64,000 nt of DNA from Haliotis asinina. Its lineage: Eukaryota > Mollusca > Gastropoda > Lepetellida > Haliotidae. The translations under genes and the position numbers were made by a program. The stretch covers positions 18,322,501 to 18,386,500 of the forward strand of contig NC_090283.1 in assembly GCF_037392515.1 (NCBI RefSeq), in the 5' to 3' direction. Below the pieces are notes generated by a model. That model had not been told where the DNA came from. It saw only the letters and a list, made by a program, of their open reading frames with translations, and searched no databases. The stretch's first letter is position 1, and each line of letters opens with the position of its first letter. Positions 24,252 through 36,335 of this stretch are shown here, piece after piece.

Positions 24252-26619
24252 GTCAGTGCACGTGCACTTTGCGTGAAATGGGAATCAGATGAATATAGCC
24301 TCGGGTTAAGTACGCCAGGTCCTAAACATCAATATATAAATAGTAGACTGTGATGTCGGTGTTCGTTACATCGTTCAGACAGACAAGACGAGATCAAGGT
24401 GCGCGTGATCATGCATCAGTCACCATTTCGGGGCAGCATGTTCCGCAGATAACTGACATAGACAATGAATTTACGTCCTCTGTTGAAACTGTATTGATGT
24501 TTACGGTCTCTGTTTAAACTGTATTAATGCATGATTTCATCATAATCAATAAGCAGTTATTCAAGCGACACTTACACAACATGCCAGTTTCTCTTTGCAG
24601 AGAGATGATATCTGGTCGACATTTGGTCCTATGTGTAAACTCTTTCACATTGACATCTTTATCCTTTATATGAAAAATAAACAGTGTCTCACTTCACTCA
24701 TACAGGTCTCTCAATAAACAGGCACAATGTCTCAGTTCACACAGGTCTGTAGATACACATAATGTCTCACTTCACACAGGTCTGTAAACACACAGCTAGT
24801 GTCTCACTTCACACAGATCTGTAGATACACATAATGTCTCACTTTACACAGGTCTGTAAACATACAGCTAGTGTAAATACACAATGTCCCAGTTTACAGA
24901 GGTCTGTAAACACACAGTGTCTCACTTCACACAGGTCTGTAGATACACATGTCTCAGTTTACACAGGTCTGTAAACACAGAGTCTCACTTCATACAAGTC
25001 TGTAAATACACACACTGTGTCTCAGTTCACTCAGGTATCTAAATAAACACGTGCACACACACTATCTCAGTTGGTCTCTGTGTTTACACAAACAGGAACA
25101 ATGTCTCAGTTCACACAAGATACAGAGGAACAATGTTTCATTTCACACAGATCTGTAACCACACACACAGTGTGTCAGTTCACACTGATCTGTAAACACT
25201 CGTCTCGGTTCACACAGGTCTGTAAAACACACACACACACACTGTCTCATTTCACACAGATCTGTAACCACACACACGATGTCTTTGTTCACACAGATCC
25301 CTAAATACACACATCACACGCATGCACGCACGTCTCAATTGACACCGGTCTGTAAATGCACAGTGTCTCAGTTCACACAGGTCTGTAAATACACACAGTG
25401 TCTCAGTTGGTCTCAAAATAGACAGGAACAATCATCTCAGTTCACGCAGGTCTCAAGACAAAGAGGAACAATGTTTCCGTTCACACAGATCTGTAAACAC
25501 ACAGTGTGTCAGTTCACACTGATCTGTAACCACACGTCTCGGTTCACAGAGGCCTGTACAAGACAAAGAGGAACAATGTTTCAGTTCACACAGATCTGTA
25601 ACCACACACACACAATGTCTCGGTTCACACAGGTCTGTAAACACACACACACGCGCGCGCGCACGCACGCACACAAAAGTCTCAATTCACACCGATCTGT
25701 AAATACACAATGTGTCAGATCACACAGATCTGTAAATACACACACAATGTATCACTTCACTCAGGTCTCAAGAAAAAGAGGAACAGTGTTTCAGTTAGTT
25801 CACACAGATCTGTAACCACACAGTGTGTCAGTTCACACAGATCTGTATCCACACACACAGTGTGTCAGTTCACACATATGTGTAACCACACACACACAAT
25901 GTCGTGTTTGATTATGACATGTTTCTCTATAACTGAATGTACTCATAAACACAAACGAATACAAACAGCCTAATACCTGTTATTTACTACACTTTACAGC
26001 CTCATCAACCCCTCAACAGGAACCTGGATCCGATGCCAACATTGAAAGAGCTTGTTTGCATGGAGACCTTGATCGCGTGAGATACCTTTTATCTCAATGT
26101 AAGGAGGACATCGCCAGGAAGGACGCCGTAGGGAGAACCCCTCTCATGACTGCAGCATTTGGAGGACACAGAGAGTTGTTTGATTTTCTCTTGGGTGAAG
26201 GAGCTGATGTTTCTGTATTGGACAACAATGGCTGCAGTATACTTCACTGGTCCTGCAGAGGCGGAAATATTGAGATGGTCGAATATATCCTGTCCATGGA
26301 AGGGATGGGCGTCAACAATAAAGGGACTGGCGGAACGACGCCAGTGGTATCAGCAGCATGGCGAGGACATAAACACGTGGTTGAGTTCCTTGTCAGCCGA
26401 GGGGCAGACATGTCAGTCGTTGATGATCTCGGTGAGACCATCCTTCACTGGACCGCACAGGGAGGAAATGTCGAGATGGTGAAATACATTCTCTCGCAGA
26501 ACGTCGTGGACGTTAACGCCAGGTCCAAGATGGGGCAGACAGCAGCGGATATAGCAGAGGTGTGGGATCACAAGGAAGTGGCAAAGCTGCTGAAGAAAGA
26601 ACGCTGTCATGTGATGTAA
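24242..26619 (+). CDS. Ankyrin-repeat protein, copy 1
   Basis: Large terminal exon 26000-26619 after an acceptor tttacag; stop TAA at 26617. It encodes about 205 residues: a short Ser/Pro/Gln-rich start, then about five ankyrin repeats with standard signatures (RTPLMTAAFGGHRELFDFLL, GADVSVLDNNGCSILHW, GGNVEMVKYIL, VDVNARSKMGQTAADIA), ending KKERCHVM. The C-terminal CHVM fits a CaaX-type prenylation motif. The first exon is inferred from the paralogue: ATG at 24242 and donor at 24252, phase 1, joining in frame to the ankyrin exon. At the position of copy 2's ATG this copy has GTG, and an upstream in-frame stop leaves the ATG at 24242 as the likely start. Extra exons in the 1.75-kb intron are not excluded. 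Ligand and function unknown. Confidence 0.75.
24690..25905. repeat. Minisatellite in ankyrin copy 1 intron, units of about 35-45 bp
   Basis: About 30 irregular units of the type tctcagttcacacaggtctg followed by taaacacacaca and a short link. Unit length varies because of an internal CA run. The core cacaggtctgtaaa matches the core actcaggtctataaa of the array in copy 2's intron, so the two arrays share ancestry. Confidence 0.85.
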
Positions 26620-26631
26620 GTGCTGTTCGTC

Positions 26632-26692
26632 AGATCAATACAGGCGTGGGATCACAAGGAAGTTGGTGAAAAACAACGTTGCCGTGTGATGT
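26632..26692 (+). pseudogene. Duplicated 3' end of an ankyrin exon
   Basis: gcgtgggatcacaaggaagt repeats the copy 1 coding sequence near 26562, and cgttgccgtgtgatg repeats the CHVM end. It follows the copy 1 stop codon by only 13-30 bp. Its TA(A) stop is split by the mariner element at 26693. Confidence 0.7.
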
Positions 26693-27276
26693 ACGAGGGG
26701 CGTTCATTAAAGACTTCACGGCCCCGACACACTTCTGGTTTTTACATGAGGTTGAAACTTCCAGACAGATATATCTATTGGTCATGGGGTAATTTTCAGC
26801 ATTGAACTATGAAAGCTATTTTGACAAGCGTTATATTGAAGTAAGGTGTGAGAATGGAGACAGTTGAGTACCGAACAGTGATCATTTTTTTGTACTTGAA
26901 AGGTCGCACCCCAAACAGACCTTTGATGAAATGAAAGCAACTCATGGGAGGATGTCCCATCTTATGACGTAGTTAAACACGGGCATTGTCAGTTTTAATG
27001 TGTTCGGAAATCTGTGGAAACTGCTCCCATTCCTGGTCGACCTCATTCAGCCATTGACGAAGGCACTGTCCGTCAAGTGGAGACTGTCAGTTTGGAAGAT
27101 CGCCGTTTTACGGTTTGTCAGTTTGCCCATGATGATAGTTGCAAAAAGCGATGGAAAAGAGTGTGTAACTCTTGTGGTTGCTATGTAGAGAAGGACTACT
27201 AAGTGCCAAATTTCGTTCCACCAAGCTTGAGTCCTCTGCAAGTGGGTCAAGAGAAATCTTTAATGAACGCCCCTCG
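26693..27276 (+). mobile_element. Internally deleted mariner element
   Basis: Inverted repeats cgaggggcgttcattaaaga and its complement near 27255-27275, flanked by TA on both sides. Inside, the mariner start (TVEYRTVI, LKGRTPKQTFDEMKATHG) and extreme end (a CGCYVEKDY-like tail near 27165-27200) are recognisable, separated by a remnant resembling the linker GRPHSAIDEGTVRQVETVSL. The catalytic core is deleted and the frame is broken, so it is non-autonomous. Confidence 0.85.
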
Positions 27277-27399
27277 TAAGTGCCACTGGAACGTGGCCTG
27301 TTCGTCAAATCATAGTGGCGAGCGAGGTTGCATGAGTGCATGGGTGACAGAGTTCAGCAGCCTCTGTCCCACAGTTAAGCAGATGTAGCACGTGTGGTG

Positions 27400-28045
27400 T
27401 CTTCTAACACCTTGCTCTAGATATGGGTATCATCTCAACAATAGGTTAGGACACTTCGAAAGGAATGAATGTAACTTGGACATGTTTCAGTTCAGAGAAA
27501 CAGTAATACACACATAGGGCTGCCGTGGTCGGGTCGTATGTGAATACGTACCGCGTTGGACACAGCGGCTGTGACAGCACTAAAACGTGGAACTAAATTC
27601 CATGCTATTTTTATCTGTATTCCTGAGATGTACATTTACATTTATTGTGACGACACAGCCTTTCTGTCTTATCTCTAAGTTAGTGTAAAACATCGATGAA
27701 GAACATGGTCGCTGAACCAGAGTGTGGTTGAGAATGATGATATTTATATAGCCGTGGTCGGACTGTGTGTGGATAGTATGGGTGGATAGTAACATGGCAA
27801 AGTCCAGAGTGTACGATCTTCCAGCATGCATTTAAACGTGTTGTCATGAAACGTGTTTCATGGTTTTCTGTTTACAGCTATACTGACATACTAAAAAAAT
27901 ATATTTATAACCTTGGCTGCTTCAATAAATGTTTCATCCCGTACTCCGTCGTCCATTGTTTTTTAGGGTGGCCATTATCGGCAAAATTCACCCAAAATGA
28001 ATAGGTAATAGGTATTTTTGTGTTACGCCACACCTGCAGTACTAC
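27400..28045. other. Intergenic, nothing recognised
   Basis: No coding exon or repeat I can support, apart from the host sequence just right of the mariner (27277-27370), which matches the 3' flank of the decayed ankyrin exon near 37140-37230. Confidence 0.45.
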
Positions 28046-28059
28046 ACTCATTTGCTGCC

Positions 28060-28317
28060 ACCCGTGAAGTCCGGGGTAGAATAGGCCTTCAGCAACCCAT
28101 GCTTGCCGTAAAAGGCGACTACGCTTGTCGTAAGATGAGACTAACGGGATCGGGTGGTCAGGCTCGCTGACATGGTTGACACGTCATTGGTTCCCAGTTG
28201 CGCAGATCGATGCTCATGTTGTTGATCACTGGACTGTCTGGTCCTGACTCGATTATTTTAGAACACCGTCATATAGCTTGAATATGGATGTGTGCGGCGT
28301 AAAACAACTCACTCACC
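28060..28317 (-). mobile_element. SINE A copy with target-site duplication
   Basis: Head acccgtgaagtccggggtag, tail gcggcgtaaaacaactcact. The short word catttgctg stands on both sides (about 28049 and 28318), consistent with a retroposition target-site duplication. Confidence 0.85.
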
Positions 28318-28469
28318 CATTTGCTGTCAGACAAAACATGAACTTTCCTTTGGATACAATGATATGGAAGATCGCTGAAGCTCCAGTCCATAGCCATGAT
28401 CACAGTAAACATTAAAACTAGTATTAATACATGTAGTGAGTATGTTTTTAGCCATGTTGCGACAGGCGA

Positions 28470-28566
28470 TAGCAGAAATGGGCTTCACACATTGTATCCA
28501 TGTTGGGAATTGAACCGGGTCTCCATCATGACGAGCGGAAGCTTTAACCTTTAGGCTAGCCCTCTG
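28470..28566 (-). mobile_element. SINE B, 5' part
   Basis: On the minus strand: gctagcctaaaggttaaagc, then cccggttcaattcccaacat (B box), then gatacaatgtgtgaagccca. The tail is absent. Confidence 0.7.
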
Positions 28567-28924
28567 TTCATTCAAGAGGAACAAATTATCGATAAATCGA
28601 TAAAACTTATATATAATACCGGGCAAAATATACATCATCCCTTTTAAATTAATGTTTTCGCAATTACAGGTTTTGACATAAAGTGAAATGTTTTCAGAAA
28701 ACATTCGCCAAAACACATTCTGTGGTCGAACAGCAAAGCATAAGTCCATGATTAAGTGAATTTCGTGCTGGAATGAAAAATTAAAAAAACCCAGCATGTT
28801 GGATTTTGATGTAAATACTCGTGCACAATTCTTACATAAATACAGATGTGGAACAGTGCAATAATGCAGTATCAAAAAGAATATCACAGAAATACTCTCA
28901 CAAGTCGAACGGGACAGAGATACT

Positions 28925-29320
28925 GGTATGCAACGTCATGTTGCAATTAAGACTCTTCATTTGCAGTCAAGCAGCCATCAGGAACTTAATTGTTGACGGC
29001 ACGGGAGCCAGACACAAAGACCGTCCAAAAACGGGTAGACCAAGGGTTACGTACCACGCCTGCTGAAGACCGCTACAATCGTACAAGACACCCGAGAATC
29101 GTCACGGCGACGTCAACGACGCCGACGGCCTCGGAACACCTGATCCGCGGACGAATTGTAGTACGACGACGTCTGCTTTCCGAGAATGGCCTGTTTCCGA
29201 GAAAACCTGTTTTGGTATGTATTGAGTCAAGGGTTTGTCACTCACGCTACCGAAGGTTCTGGCAGTTCCATAATGTGACTGAAACACACCTTGTGAATGA
29301 TCTGTGATTTCATTTTGACA
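28925..29320 (+). mobile_element. Tc1-like element remnant, internally deleted
   Basis: Translated pieces match the N-terminal domain of Tc1 transposases: a GRPRVT linker near 29030-29050, then RRRLLSENGLFPRKPV near 29160-29215. After that the sequence jumps to an end-like region; the whole DDE core is missing. Ends were not resolved, so limits are approximate. Confidence 0.6.
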
Positions 29321-29869
29321 TGTCTTGTGCTTTCGTGACCAGATTGCTGTCGATTAGACATTGGTTATTCTACTTCATGCTTGGTAAATGGTTACATTCT
29401 GCACAATAAACAATTAATATATAATATTTTTATCATAATTGTCTTGGTATCGTCATTATGAGCCACAATATAAGTTTCCTTTGACCGATAGTTTAATTTC
29501 ACAATCTGTAAAAGTGATGTAAAAAAAGAAAGTAAGGTTAGCGAATAAACAACATATGATTCAGCAAAGTAAAAGCCAATACATTTTTCATCTATTCAAA
29601 AGCTGAGAGTTTTGTTTCTCTGAGATGTATATAGTCACATAGACATGTCTTCCTGTTTTAACTCTCCATAAAGAGGTTCCCGTGCACAGTTTAGGATAAA
29701 CAGTAAACGGTGCTATTGCGTACCAGTTTCGGAAGAGGTTCCCGTGTGCAATTTAGGATAACACATAAACAATGTCAATACCTCCGTGTGTGTCTATCTA
29801 TTTGACCGATGGTAAGATTGAGTTTACGTTTGAGTTTCCCGCCTTTTGCGATTGTAAAGTCATTGGTGA

Positions 29870-30042
29870 GGAGGAACCAATCAGAGCGCTCCTTCTATAC
29901 GCCTCATGGCAGACGAATAGCACGGAAGTGCACAACGAGTGTCGTGATATTCAGACCGGGGAACAAGACTTACACTGACTCCTGTTCCACGTGAGCGACA
30001 TGGACGACAAACCAGATCGACATGAACAACACGCGGAAGATG
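29870..30042 (+). promoter_or_regulatory. Promoter and first-exon region of ankyrin gene copy 2
   Basis: CCAAT box in accaatcagagcgc at 29876, followed by the ttctatacgcctcatggc block shared with copy 1. The shared donor gatg|gtcagtgca ends the region at 30042. Two copies of a gaggttcccgtg repeat lie just upstream (29674 and 29737). Confidence 0.55.
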
Positions 30043-33000
30043 GTCAGTGCATGTGTAGGTTATCAAAAAGACATAAACAGTGCTATTGTGTACGAATTCC
30101 GGAAAACTTCGACAGCGCGAGGTTTACCTGGATCAATACGTTTTACTAAGCAGTCAAAAGCGGCGTAACAGTAGTCATTCCAGACTCCAGACATCATAGT
30201 CTGTCGCCCATATGTCGTCTGAAGTATACAGTGTTTGCATTGAAAACGTACCGATAAATTTAATTCACTTTGAACAATAAAGTAAATAAGGTTGCGAATC
30301 CTCATAATTTAATATACCTTAATTGTCAGTTGAACATTTTAGTCTCAGAATTTCATTCAACTTAGGATAAAAGTTGTTTAGCAAACGAGCATAGTTTCAA
30401 GTCGCTTTGTGTCAGATCTGTTTGTATTACAAGGGGGTATGTAAGTTGAATGACACACCCGCACCCACCCCCACTCAGAGACAATTCACTTACTCACTTT
30501 GCTCTATTGTACACAAATGACAATAATTACACAGACAATATTGCAGTTCATTAGGTCGGATGCTACACCTAGACAATTACAGGGATACAATACAATCAAG
30601 TACAAAAGTACAAATACTTGAGATAATACCTAAATTCATTTAGGTCTTTAATTACACAGAGATTTCACTCAGGCCTATAGTTACACAAACATAAAGCTTC
30701 AATTGACCTAGGTCTGTAAATACATATAGACCATACTTCAATTCACTCGTTTCATTAATTATACAAATATAATACATCAATTCACTCAGGCCTGTAATTA
30801 CAGAGATATAATATGTCACGTCAGAAATTACCGAGAAATAGTACCTCAGTTGATTCAATTGCCTGTAGTTACACAAACATAATGCCTCAATTGACTCGGG
30901 TCTTAAAATACATACAGACAGTATCTCAATTCACGCTGGTCTATGGTACACAAGTATAATACCTCACATGACTCAGGTCTACAATGTATACATACAGACA
31001 ATACCTCAGCTGAGTCACTTGTACAAATACATGTAGACAATATCTCAATTCACGCTGGTCTATAGTTACACAAACATAATTCCTCAATTGACTTCAGTCT
31101 ATTAATACACAGCGATAATAACTGAATTATCTCTGGTCTATAATTACACGGAAACTATCTCAATTGGCTCAGGTCTATAAATACATAGACGTTACCTCAA
31201 TTCACTCCTTTCTCTAATTAGCCAGAGACAATACCTGAATACACAAGTCATGATAATATCTCAATTTGACTCAGGTCTATAAACACATATAAACAATACC
31301 CCAAGTCACCTCGGCCTATAATAACTCGGGGACAATACCTCAAATGACTCAGGTCTATAAATACATATAAGCAATACCCCAAGTCACCTCGGCCTATAAT
31401 AACTCGGGGACAATACCTCAAATGACTCAGGTCTATAAATACATATAAGCAATACCCCAAGTCACCTCGGCCTATAATAACTCGGGGACAATACCTCAAA
31501 TGACTCAGGTCTATAAATACATACAGACATTACCTCAATTCATTCTGGTCTCTAATTAGCCAGAGACAATACCTGAATACACAAGTCATGATAATATCTC
31601 AATTTGACTCAGGTCTATAAATACATATAAACAATACCCCAAGTCACCTCGGCCTATAATAACTCGGGGACAATACCTCAAATGACTCAGGTCTATAAAT
31701 ACATATAAGCAATACCCCAAGTCACCTCGGCCTATAATAACTCGGGGACAATACCTCAAATGACTCAGGTCTATAAATACATATAAGCAATACCCCAAGT
31801 CACCTCGGCCTATAATAACTCGGGGACAATACCTCAAATGACTCAGGTCTATAAATACATACAGACATTACCTCAATTCATTCTGGTCTCTAATTAGCCA
31901 GAGACAATACCTGAATACACAAGTCATGATAATATCTCAATTTGACTCAGGTCTATAAATACATATAAGCAATACCCCAAGTCACCTCGGCCTATAATAA
32001 CTCGGGGACAATACCTCAAATGACTCAGGTCTATAAATACATATAAACAATACCCCAAGTCACCTCGGCCTATAATAACTCGGGGACAATACCTCAAATG
32101 ACTCAGGTCTATAAATACATATAAGCAATACCCCAAGTCACCTCGGCCTATAATAACTCGGGGACAATACCTCAAATGACTCAGGTCTATAAATACATAT
32201 AAGCAATACCCCAAGTCACCTCGGCCTATAATAACTCGGGGACAATACCTCAAATGACTCAGGTCTATAAATACATATAAGCAATACCCCAAGTCACCTC
32301 GGCCTATAATAACTCGGGGACAATACCTCAAATGACTCAGGTCTATAAATACATATAAACAATACCCCAAGTCACCTCGGCCTATAATAACTCGGGGACA
32401 ATACCTCAAATGACTCAGGTCTATAAATACATATAAGCAATACCCCAAGTCACCTCGGCCTATAATAACTCGGGGACAATACCTCAAATGACTCAGGTCT
32501 ATAAATACATATAAGCAATACCCCAAGTCACCTCGGCCTATAATAACTCGGGGACAATACCTCAAATGACTCAGGTCTATAAATACATATAAGCAATACC
32601 CCAAGTCACCTCGGCCTATAATAACTCGGGGACAATACCTCAAATGACTCAGGTCTATAAATACATATAAGCAATACCCCAAGTCACCTCGGCCTATAAT
32701 AACTCGGGGACAATACCTCAAATGACTCAGGTCTATAAATACATATAAGCAATACCCCAAGTCACCTCGGCCTATAATAACTCGGGGACAATACCTCAAA
32801 TGACTCAGGTCTATAAATACATATAAGCAATACCCCAAGTCACCTCGGCCTATAATAACTCGGGGACAATACCTCAAATGACTCAGGTCTATAAATACAT
32901 ATAAACAATACCCCAAGTCACCTCGGCCTATAATAACTCGGGGACAATACCTCAAATGCCTCAGGTCTATAGATGCGGAGATATAATGTCTTAATTGACT

Positions 33001-36000
33001 CAGGCCAATAAATACATATTGACAATACCTCAAAAGACTCCGGTCAATAATTACACAGACAATACCGCGACACAATCAGGTCTAAACTTACATGGAGACA
33101 AGGTGTCAGATCTTGCAGTTCCATACCTACACAAGGGCATTGTTTTACTTCAGATGTTTGTAACTATGGAGAGACAATGTTTGTATTTGACATATGGCTG
33201 TGAGGACAATGTCTCAGGTTATTATGGTGTACTGTTTCACAGAAACAGACCCGTAAAGATCTGATAGAGCTGGTCTTCTGACACCTATCTCCATTGGGTA
33301 TATGGATGCTCACTGGATTGTCTTGTCCATACTAGGTCCCGAGGTAGAACAGACCCTCAGCAACACATGCTTGCCATAAAGGGCGACTATGTTTGTCGTA
33401 GAAGGTGACTAACGGGATCGGGTGATCAGGCTTGCTGACTTGGTTGACACATGTCATCGGTTCCCAGTTGCGCAGATCGATGCTCATGTTGTTGATCACT
33501 GGATTGTCTGGTCCAGACTCGATTATTTACAGACCGCCGCCATATAGCTGGAATGTTGCTGTGTGCGGCGTAAAACTAAATTCACTCTTGTCCATCCTCA
33601 GTTATTTACATAGCGCCGCCATATACACACCTGCACCATCTATATTGGGCCTCTTGATGCTATTTCCAAAAACTTGCACGCTATTTCACTGTCGAGTAAA
33701 TGATTTTCATGAAGTGAGTTTAGGGTGGATCCTTGTAAAAATTACAAATACATGTGGAATTATCTCCGATTTGCGCACATAGTTTAAGTTGAGTTTTCCG
33801 ACTACTGTTTTACTACTGACATCACATTGCATCAACTCACGTACTCGCAATGCACAGTGCCATAAGCCGCAATGTTAAACGGGTTCTCGCCACTGTACGT
33901 ATGTTGTTTAATTTGTTGCCATTTAATAAAAAAGCAACGGAAAATTCAACAAAAAATATGTGATTATAGGTAAGATAATTCCTCACGAATGTGCAAGATG
34001 TTCTTACGAAAATTAAATTCGTGAAAAGTATTTATGCCACTCTAATCTGACACGTAAGTCTGTGGAAATTACGTCAAGTGGCCCAACATAACCACAGGAC
34101 CCCCTGTCATTGCGAGGATTAAAGATTTGAAAAAAATGTAAAATTTGAGATGACCCATGGCTTGAAACGCTTTAAGTAGGGTGGGGGGGGGGGGGGGGGG
34201 GTCATCTCAATTTTTTTTATGTTTGTTTGTTTTTGTTTTTTTTTTAAAAAAAAAACAACAAAAACGTTAATCCTCGCAGTGACACGAGGTCCTGTGAATA
34301 TAAGGGGTACGGGCCAGCATCTGGGATATCGCCGAGCGCAGGGATAAACAGCTAACAAACAGTCAGTCTTTAAAGTCGACCCAATGGGTTACAGCATATA
34401 ATCACATGTCCTTGATTACAAAGAAGCAGTGCCACTATTTGAAACCTGGCGTTAAATGCTCAGGGTGTGTGTCTCAGTCCTGAAAGTCTATCACTAAAAA
34501 GGAGACAATGTCTCATCGTAGCATATCGGAATGACACAAAAGAAATCTCTCCAACCACACAATTCTCACGCTTGATACCTCCAGGGTATACGTTCCGATG
34601 AATCTTCACTATACCCTGGGTGCATCTACGGTTCAGGCCAATGAATTTATTACCTGCCTTGGCTGGCTTATATAATCCACGTTTGGAAGTTCAGCGTACA
34701 AATTACAACACACTTTCACTTTTAAAATTATATAACCGACTAAACTTGGCAACACAACCCATGCAAAGGTTCTTTGAAAGGGGTAGAAGGAGGTCTTGTA
34801 TATACATATTTTCCAGACCTCTCAATTTGTATGATTTCCCCCGAATCTGAGTCCCACTGCGAACAAACCTTCGCAGCTGCAACCGCTATCTTTGATGACA
34901 CTCGCAAGCTCGGTTGTAACGGCAATCTAGCTGATTGGTTACTGTGAGAATGCAGAGCTTGCAAAGGGAGGTAATGAAATCACCGGACCAGGAGATGCAT
35001 CCTGGGTATAATGGAGACATCGGAGCTTATACCTTGTAAATGTCGGCTATGAATACAGAGTGAAACATGATTCACCATTCCAAAGGATTTGTCTCCCACC
35101 AGACCGCGCAGTATTGTCTCGAGTAGAAACTTGCTGTTATAGTGCAGTGACATTATGTTAATCCAGTCATGTGAAAATATCTAGAAATAAAGTAGCACTA
35201 ACTTTCGTCTAATTTTCAGAATTATGGAGTTAGATCCGGTAATGTATGTGCCTGTGCAATGTGAAGAAACACACAAACTGTACTGAAGGAGGCCTGAAAT
35301 AGTGAATAAAACTGTGATCTGTGATATTTGATCTGTATGGGAACAGCATCCGTTAGACATATTATTTACTTGAAAGTGTGTAAGAATGTGCTTCTGTTTG
35401 TTTAAACGCTCATGCATGAATACAACCAGCCAGTTTAATACTTGAATATGTATTGTACTCCACGTTGCAGCAACATCAACGACGCCACCAACATCAACGA
35501 CGACAGACAGCCCCCCACAAGGGCCTGACTCTGAGGTCAAGATCCACAAGGCCTGTTTGAATGGAGATCTGACCCGAGTGAAATTCATCGTATCTCAAGG
35601 CCAGGAGGACATCAATACTAGAGACTCCATAATGAGTACACCTTTGATGAAGGCAGCATGTGGAGGGAACAGAGACCTGTTCGATTTCCTCGTGACAGAA
35701 GGAGCTGATATTTCTCTAGTGGACAACCACGGTTGCAGCGTACTTCACTGGGCCTGTAGAGGAAACAGTATTGAGATGGTCAAACATATCCTGTGCTTGG
35801 ATGGGATGGACGTCAACAGTAGAGGGACCGATGGACTGACGCCATTGTCTTGTGCAGCATGGCGGGGAAACGTTGACATGTTTAAGTTCCTTGTTAGCGT
35901 AGGCGCTGACGTGACTGTCGTTGATGATATCGGTCAAAACATCCTCCACACTGCCTGTGAAGGAGGAAATGTGGATATGGTGAAGTACATCCTCTCGAAG

Positions 36001-36120
36001 AATATCGTGGACGTTAACGCTAGGACAAGATTGGGTGAAACAGCCGCAGACATAGCTCACCAGTGGAAACATCCGGAAGTGGTAAGACTTCTGAAAAGAT
36101 CACGTTGTCATGTGATGTGA
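30000..36120 (+). CDS. Ankyrin-repeat protein, copy 2
   Basis: Exon 1: ATG at 30000, 43 nt to the donor at 30043, encoding MDDKPDRHEQHAED. Terminal exon 35471-36120 after the acceptor gttgcag; phase 1 joins in frame; stop TGA at 36118. Product about 230 residues: acidic start, Thr/Pro-rich linker (TSTTPPTSTTTDSPP), then about five ankyrin repeats (STPLMKAACGGNRDLFDFLV, GADISLVDNHGCSVLHWACR, GLTPLSCAAWRGNVDMFKFL, GGNVDMVKYIL, TRLGETAADIA), ending KRSRCHVM like copy 1. Repeats are closest to copy 1 across the whole exon. The 5.4-kb intron holds a large minisatellite, a SINE and two foldback elements. The first exon is an inference resting on paralogue similarity and phase; the ankyrin exon itself is firm. 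Likely a cytosolic or membrane-anchored protein-binding scaffold; partner unknown. Confidence 0.75.
30640..33090. repeat. Large minisatellite with higher-order structure in ankyrin copy 2 intron
   Basis: Basic unit about 39 bp (aatgactcaggtctataaat then acatataagcaatacc). From about 31300 to 32960 two diverged 39-mers alternate as a 78-bp dimer; the second half reads cacctcggcctataataact. The block 31245-31582 is repeated almost exactly at 31583-31920 (338-bp period), and from 31921 the dimer runs on for about 13 copies. Outer units are degenerate, inner ones nearly identical, typical of recent expansion from the centre. Confidence 0.92.
33334..33590 (-). mobile_element. SINE A copy, full length
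   Basis: Head aggtcccgaggtagaacaga, core ggttcccagttgcgcagatc, tail gtgtgcggcgtaaaactaaa. Inside the ankyrin copy 2 intron. Confidence 0.85.
34093..34304. mobile_element. Foldback element with a 19-G run in its loop
   Basis: Arms of about 30 bp (cacaggaccccctgtcattg, gcgaggattaa) face each other at both ends, with an inner inverted pair ttgagatgaccc / gggtcatctcaa. The inner arms flank a run of 19 G (34183-34201), and a T/A-rich block of about 45 bp follows. No coding capacity. Confidence 0.75.
34575..35033. mobile_element. MITE of about 460 bp with long imperfect TIRs
   Basis: Left arm ggtatacgttccgatgaatc then actataccctgggtgcatct; the right end read in reverse gives ggtataagctccgatgtctc then attatacccaggatgcatct. 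Arms are about 45 bp. No open frame resembling a transposase. Lies 440 bp upstream of the ankyrin copy 2 terminal exon. Confidence 0.65.
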
Positions 36121-36164
36121 GCAAGATCTTGATTCTTGGCAGCGTCAGTGGCGGGGAGTTGTAT

Positions 36165-36335
36165 GATGGACACACAAGGAGACGCCACATAATTTGGAGG
36201 ACACGGACATCAATTTGATGTTGTTTTGACTGACAGAGCTAATATTTCAGTTCTGGACAATAATGGTTGCAACATACCACTGCCGTGACTGGAACGACTC
36301 CATTGATGTCAGCAGCACGTGACTTCTTTGATTGA
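36165..36335 (+). pseudogene. Decayed ankyrin exon fragment
   Basis: Blocks atttggaggacac, tttcagttctggacaataat and tggaacgactccattgatgt match the second to fourth repeats of copies 1 and 2, with deletions between them. A second, shorter echo lies at about 36395-36440. Not translatable. Confidence 0.6.

Noticed and set aside
25279-25973. Thr/Gln-rich open frames up to 178 codons
   Set aside because: Read through the CA-rich minisatellite of ankyrin copy 1's intron.
28327-28887. 186-codon open frame on the minus strand
   Set aside because: No recognisable domain, overlaps a SINE B, AT-rich composition; chance frame.
31924-33075. 383-codon open frame on the minus strand
   Set aside because: It is a pure read-through of the 78-bp dimer array; the same 26-residue word repeats and ends where the array degenerates.
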